Positions 6,422-8,788 of a DNA stretch of 8,788 nucleotides are shown one piece after another. The position numbers were made by a program, and so were the translations under genes. The stretch comes from Candidatus Methanofastidiosia archaeon (GTDB lineage Archaea > Methanobacteriota_B > Thermococci > Methanofastidiosales > NM3). Under the pieces are notes generated by a model. It was not told the DNA's origin. It did not search any database and saw only the letters and a list, made by a program, of their open reading frames with translations. Each line of letters starts with the position of its first letter. The first letter of the stretch is position 1. Where the stretch lies: contig JAHKLV010000213.1 in assembly GCA_020854925.1 (NCBI GenBank), positions 1-8,788 on the forward strand, written 5' to 3'.

Positions 6422-7252
6422 ATGCCGCCACACCCCCTGCATTGTATGGCACTTACCCCATTGAACGTCCACGGAGCAATCATCCTCGTACTTGCGGCCT
6501 GCCTGGCCTGTGGCTGCATCGCCGGTTCGGGTGACACCGCGGATTACGCACATGACACGCTCTACCAGACCTCCACTATAGACGCGCTCCTCGAAGGTGT
6601 CTACGATGGCGACCGCACCATGGGTGAGCTAGTGGAGGTCGGCGATTTCGGCCTTGGGACCGTGCAGGCCCTCGATGGAGAGATGATTCTCCTTGATGGT
6701 GTTGCGTACCAGGTGTGCGCCGATGGCACAGTCCATGTCTTGCATGATGATACGTTCACACCGTTCGCGGCGGTGACGCGGTATGAGGCGGACGTGTCAA
6801 TGGAGCTTTCCGGCCCCCTTGTTCTTTCGGCATTCGAACAAGAGGTGGAGGCACTGCTCCCCTCACGAAACATAACATACGCCATACGCATTGACGGCAC
6901 CTTCTCTGCCATGAGGACACGAAGCGTGCCTGCGCAGGTACCCCCGTACCCGCCGCTCCTCGAGGTGGTACAGGACCAGTCGGTCTTTGAACTCGGCAGA
7001 GTGCAGGGAACGGTGGTGGGATTCTGGATGCCCTACTACGTTTCAGGATTCAATGTACCAGGATTCCACCTCCACTTCATCTCCGATGATAGGATGGCCG
7101 GCGGCCATGTGCTCGATTTTGAGCTGGAAGCGGGGACACTGGGCATCGACGACACACCCGACCTTTTCCTCGACTGCATTGACAGCCCTCTGTTCCTCGA
7201 AGCGCCGCTTGACCATGAAACAGGCAGCAGCATCGGCGAGGTCGAGCGGTAA
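6422..7252 (+). CDS. budA: Alpha-acetolactate decarboxylase, exported, probably lipoprotein
   Basis: Decarboxylates acetolactate to acetoin. From the ATG at 6422 the product has 276 residues. After the N-terminal hydrophobic segment come ALLEGVYDGD (55-64), GDFGLGT (74-80), LDGEMILLDG (84-93), YAIRIDGTF (153-161), TRSVP (166-170), GFWMPYY (200-206), GFHLHFISDDR (214-224) and GGHVLD (227-232). H216, H218 and H229 match the zinc ligands of the Brevibacillus enzyme (H194, H196, H207 as recalled). T80, E87, R167 and E275 match its T58, E65, R145 and E253, all with a constant offset of 22. The catalytic set therefore looks complete. The hydrophobic AIILVLAACLACGC (19-32) looks like a lipoprotein or secretion signal, though the exact lipid Cys (27, 30 or 32) is unclear. 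The start is uncertain: ATG 6401 would add Arg-containing MRWGNRY, and ATG 6446 would give a short signal. None has a well-spaced ribosome site. Confidence 0.88.
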   Translation: MPPHPLHCMALTPLNVHGAIILVLAACLACGCIAGSGDTADYAHDTLYQTSTIDALLEGVYDGDRTMGELVEVGDFGLGTVQALDGEMILLDGVAYQVCADGTVHVLHDDTFTPFAAVTRYEADVSMELSGPLVLSAFEQEVEALLPSRNITYAIRIDGTFSAMRTRSVPAQVPPYPPLLEVVQDQSVFELGRVQGTVVGFWMPYYVSGFNVPGFHLHFISDDRMAGGHVLDFELEAGTLGIDDTPDLFLDCIDSPLFLEAPLDHETGSSIGEVER

Positions 7253-7849
7253 TCACTCGTCTCTGAGTACTTCGTCCATCCCTTCCGAACCGATGGTGTC
7301 ATACACGCGGCCAATGCGCCGGACCATCTCGTCGGGATACAGGACCCAAAAGAGGATTTCCGGGTGGGCCCTGATGCCTACCGTCGAGAGCAGGTCGTCC
7401 ACCATGGCGTCGTAGAGGCGGTCAATCTCTTCCCCGCCGCCCTCACAATCAAGGTATGAGCGAAGCTCGGGGGGCATAGAGGCCACCGATGTCTTGAACC
7501 GCTCCGCATGGCGTCGGAAAAAGCTGAGGTCAACAAGCGAGGCGACGTAGGGCGATGACATGAACGCAATGCCCTCATCATACTCGAGCAGGTGGCGCGC
7601 GATACGGCCGAGCACCTCGTCCGAAGGGACGATGGCCATCTTCCCGTGGGGGCCCTCGACGAGAATCCCCTCCTCTATGAGGACCGCCACGGTGGTGGTG
7701 ATGTCTTCGGCAGACGGCGCCTCCTCGAGAAGGGAAGGTACGGCCTCTGCCACGTCGATGCGGCGCATGCCCTCGGGGAATCTCGAGGCAAAGAGGAGGA
7801 CAACGGCCCTCCAGAGCACCGGCACCTGCTCATCATTTCCTTGCTCCAT
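7253..7849 (-). CDS. Hypothetical protein, 198 residues, possible N-terminal winged helix
   Basis: Not recognised. The product is acidic and predicted cytoplasmic, with no signal peptide or membrane segment. Residues about 10-75 alternate helices and a short beta hairpin (VLWRAVVLLF, RRIDVAEAVP, DITTTVAVLIEEGILVEG, KMAIVP) in a way that resembles a winged helix-turn-helix; this is a pattern judgement only. The rest is mostly helical, with SSPYVASLVDLSFFRRHAER in the middle and a C-terminal segment containing HPEILFWVLYPDEMVRRIG. The ATG at 7849 has AAAGGT a few bases upstream. The gene starts 22 bases after the P-type ATPase stop and is probably cotranscribed with it, so a role tied to that pump (for instance regulation) is possible but unproven. 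Its TGA directly abuts the TAA of the convergent decarboxylase gene, with no spacer. Confidence 0.75.
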   Translation of the reverse strand: MEQGNDEQVPVLWRAVVLLFASRFPEGMRRIDVAEAVPSLLEEAPSAEDITTTVAVLIEEGILVEGPHGKMAIVPSDEVLGRIARHLLEYDEGIAFMSSPYVASLVDLSFFRRHAERFKTSVASMPPELRSYLDCEGGGEEIDRLYDAMVDDLLSTVGIRAHPEILFWVLYPDEMVRRIGRVYDTIGSEGMDEVLRDE

Positions 7850-7871
7850 ACGTACCTTTTCTCCCGGGCCT

Positions 7872-8788
7872 TTAAGTGCTTTGCGAACGGTGCCGCATGA
7901 ACGCCTTTCGCGCCTCTTCGATCAGCAAAAGGGAAAGCGCCGCCGGAATCATCATGGCCCACTCGCGCGCCCCGAGGGGCACGGTGTAAAAGATGCCGTT
8001 GAGCGGACCGAGGTAGACGACGCACAGCTGGAGCGCAAGGGACAGCCCCACCGCTGCCCAGAGATAGACGTTTTTGCCTGCAGAAAAGGCAGACTCGGAA
8101 AAGGAGCGGCAGTTGAAGACGTTGACGAGCTGGTAGAGGACAAGAACAGTGAATGCCACCGTCATGCCGGTACCCGCAGGTGCGGCGTCGTAGAGCGCAA
8201 GCGTTCCTACGGCCATGGCAAGGCCGATGTACCCTATGGTCATCATCATGGGGCGGTCGACGATGTTTTCATGGGGATTTCTCGGCGGTCGGTGCATGGC
8301 GTGGCGCTCACGCGGTTCAAAGGCAAGAGAAAGTGCCGGGAGGCCGTCGGTAAGCAGATTTATCCAGAGGATCTGCACCGCCACCAACGGCAGGGGGAAT
8401 CCCACGATGCTTGCAAGGAAGATGGTAAGGACCTCTCCGATGTTGGTGGAAAGCAGGTACCGGACAAACTTGCGGATGTTGTCATAGATGTGGCGGCCCT
8501 CCTCAACAGAAGCGACGATGGTGGTGAAGTTGTCGTCAAGAAGCAGCATGTCAGCGGCTTCCTTGGACACGTCGGTGCCGCTGTTCATGGCGATGCCGAT
8601 GTCGGCGTTCTTGAGCGCAGGGGCGTCGTTGACACCGTCCCCCGTCATGGCGATGACGTGTCCCCGGGAGCGCAGTGCCTGGACGATGTGCAGCTTATGC
8701 TCGGGATTGACCCTGGCAAAGACCGAGACACGCTCGACAACATCGGAAAGTTCCTCTACGGAGAGAGACTCAACGTCGTGGCCGGTAA
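7872..8788 (-). CDS. Cation-translocating P-type ATPase, probably Ca2+ (type IIA-like), C-terminal 304 residues
   Basis: The gene enters from the right edge, so the N-terminal two thirds, including the phosphorylated DKTGT site, are missing. The visible part begins in the P domain with SVFARVNPEHK, then the hinge TGDGVNDAP and IGIAMNSGTDVSKEAAD. Six hydrophobic segments follow, fitting TM5-TM10. TM5 has STNIGEV and TM6 has NLLTDGLPALSLAFEP. These keep the positions equivalent to SERCA N768, E771, N796, T799 and D800, so both intramembrane Ca2+ sites seem supported, apart from TM4, which is outside the window. A later segment has VFNCRSFSE, as in PMR1-like pumps. It probably exports Ca2+ (or Mn2+) from the cytoplasm. 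Reading frame is open to base 8786. The stop is TAA at 7874-7872, 22 bases before the 198-residue gene. Confidence 0.9.
   Translation of the reverse strand, partial: TGHDVESLSVEELSDVVERVSVFARVNPEHKLHIVQALRSRGHVIAMTGDGVNDAPALKNADIGIAMNSGTDVSKEAADMLLLDDNFTTIVASVEEGRHIYDNIRKFVRYLLSTNIGEVLTIFLASIVGFPLPLVAVQILWINLLTDGLPALSLAFEPRERHAMHRPPRNPHENIVDRPMMMTIGYIGLAMAVGTLALYDAAPAGTGMTVAFTVLVLYQLVNVFNCRSFSESAFSAGKNVYLWAAVGLSLALQLCVVYLGPLNGIFYTVPLGAREWAMMIPAALSLLLIEEARKAFMRHRSQST

Noticed and set aside
6316..6537. Upstream extension of wtpA (74 extra residues)
   Set aside because: It crosses the AT-rich promoter and the start of the divergent gene, and the real start has a ribosome site and complete signal peptide.
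1..8788. CRISPR arrays, tRNA/rRNA genes, insertion sequences or attachment sites
   Set aside because: No regularly spaced repeats, cloverleaf sequence, transposase motifs or terminal inverted repeats were seen; nearly all bases are accounted for by ordinary genes.

Overview
The window looks like part of an archaeal chromosome, most likely from a methanogen of the Methanomicrobia/Methanomicrobiales type. This is inferred from the archaeal WtpA-type tungstate/molybdate binding lipoprotein, the archaeal style of MoaA (no C-terminal Gly-Gly), AT-rich TATA-like promoter sequence in an otherwise GC-rich, tightly packed region, and Shine-Dalgarno sites of the GGAG/GGTGA kind. The species cannot be fixed from this sequence alone. 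No rRNA, tRNA, CRISPR array, insertion sequence or long repeat was seen.

The left three quarters (1-6315) is one minus-strand gene string, read from right to left: wtpA, wtpB, wtpC, moeA, moaA, moaD, moaE, moaC, moaB (the last cut by the left window edge). Every junction is between an 8-base overlap and a 10-base gap, so this is almost certainly a single operon. It brings tungstate or molybdate into the cell (WtpA captures it outside, WtpB is the channel, WtpC the ATPase). It then builds the organic part of the cofactor (MoaA and MoaC make cPMP from GTP; MoaD with MoaE add the dithiolene sulfurs), adenylates it (MoaB) and inserts the metal (MoeA). In methanogens the end users are formylmethanofuran dehydrogenase and formate dehydrogenase; none of these is in the window. 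The MoaD-activating enzyme (MoeB/ThiF family) and a guanylyltransferase (MobA) are also absent here.

A short AT-rich divergent promoter region (6316-6421) separates this operon from a plus-strand gene for a predicted exported, probably lipid-anchored acetolactate decarboxylase (about 6422-7252). All the expected zinc ligands and active-site residues are present.

The right end is again minus strand: the C-terminal 304 residues of a Ca2+-type P-type ATPase (7872-8788, cut by the right edge), followed 22 bases later by a 198-residue protein of unknown function with a possible winged-helix N-terminus (7253-7849). The stop codon of that gene directly abuts the stop codon of the decarboxylase gene.

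The most unusual points are the near-complete uptake-to-cofactor operon in one transcription unit, the cell-surface acetolactate decarboxylase sharing a promoter region with it, and substitutions at otherwise conserved positions in MoaE and MoeA.
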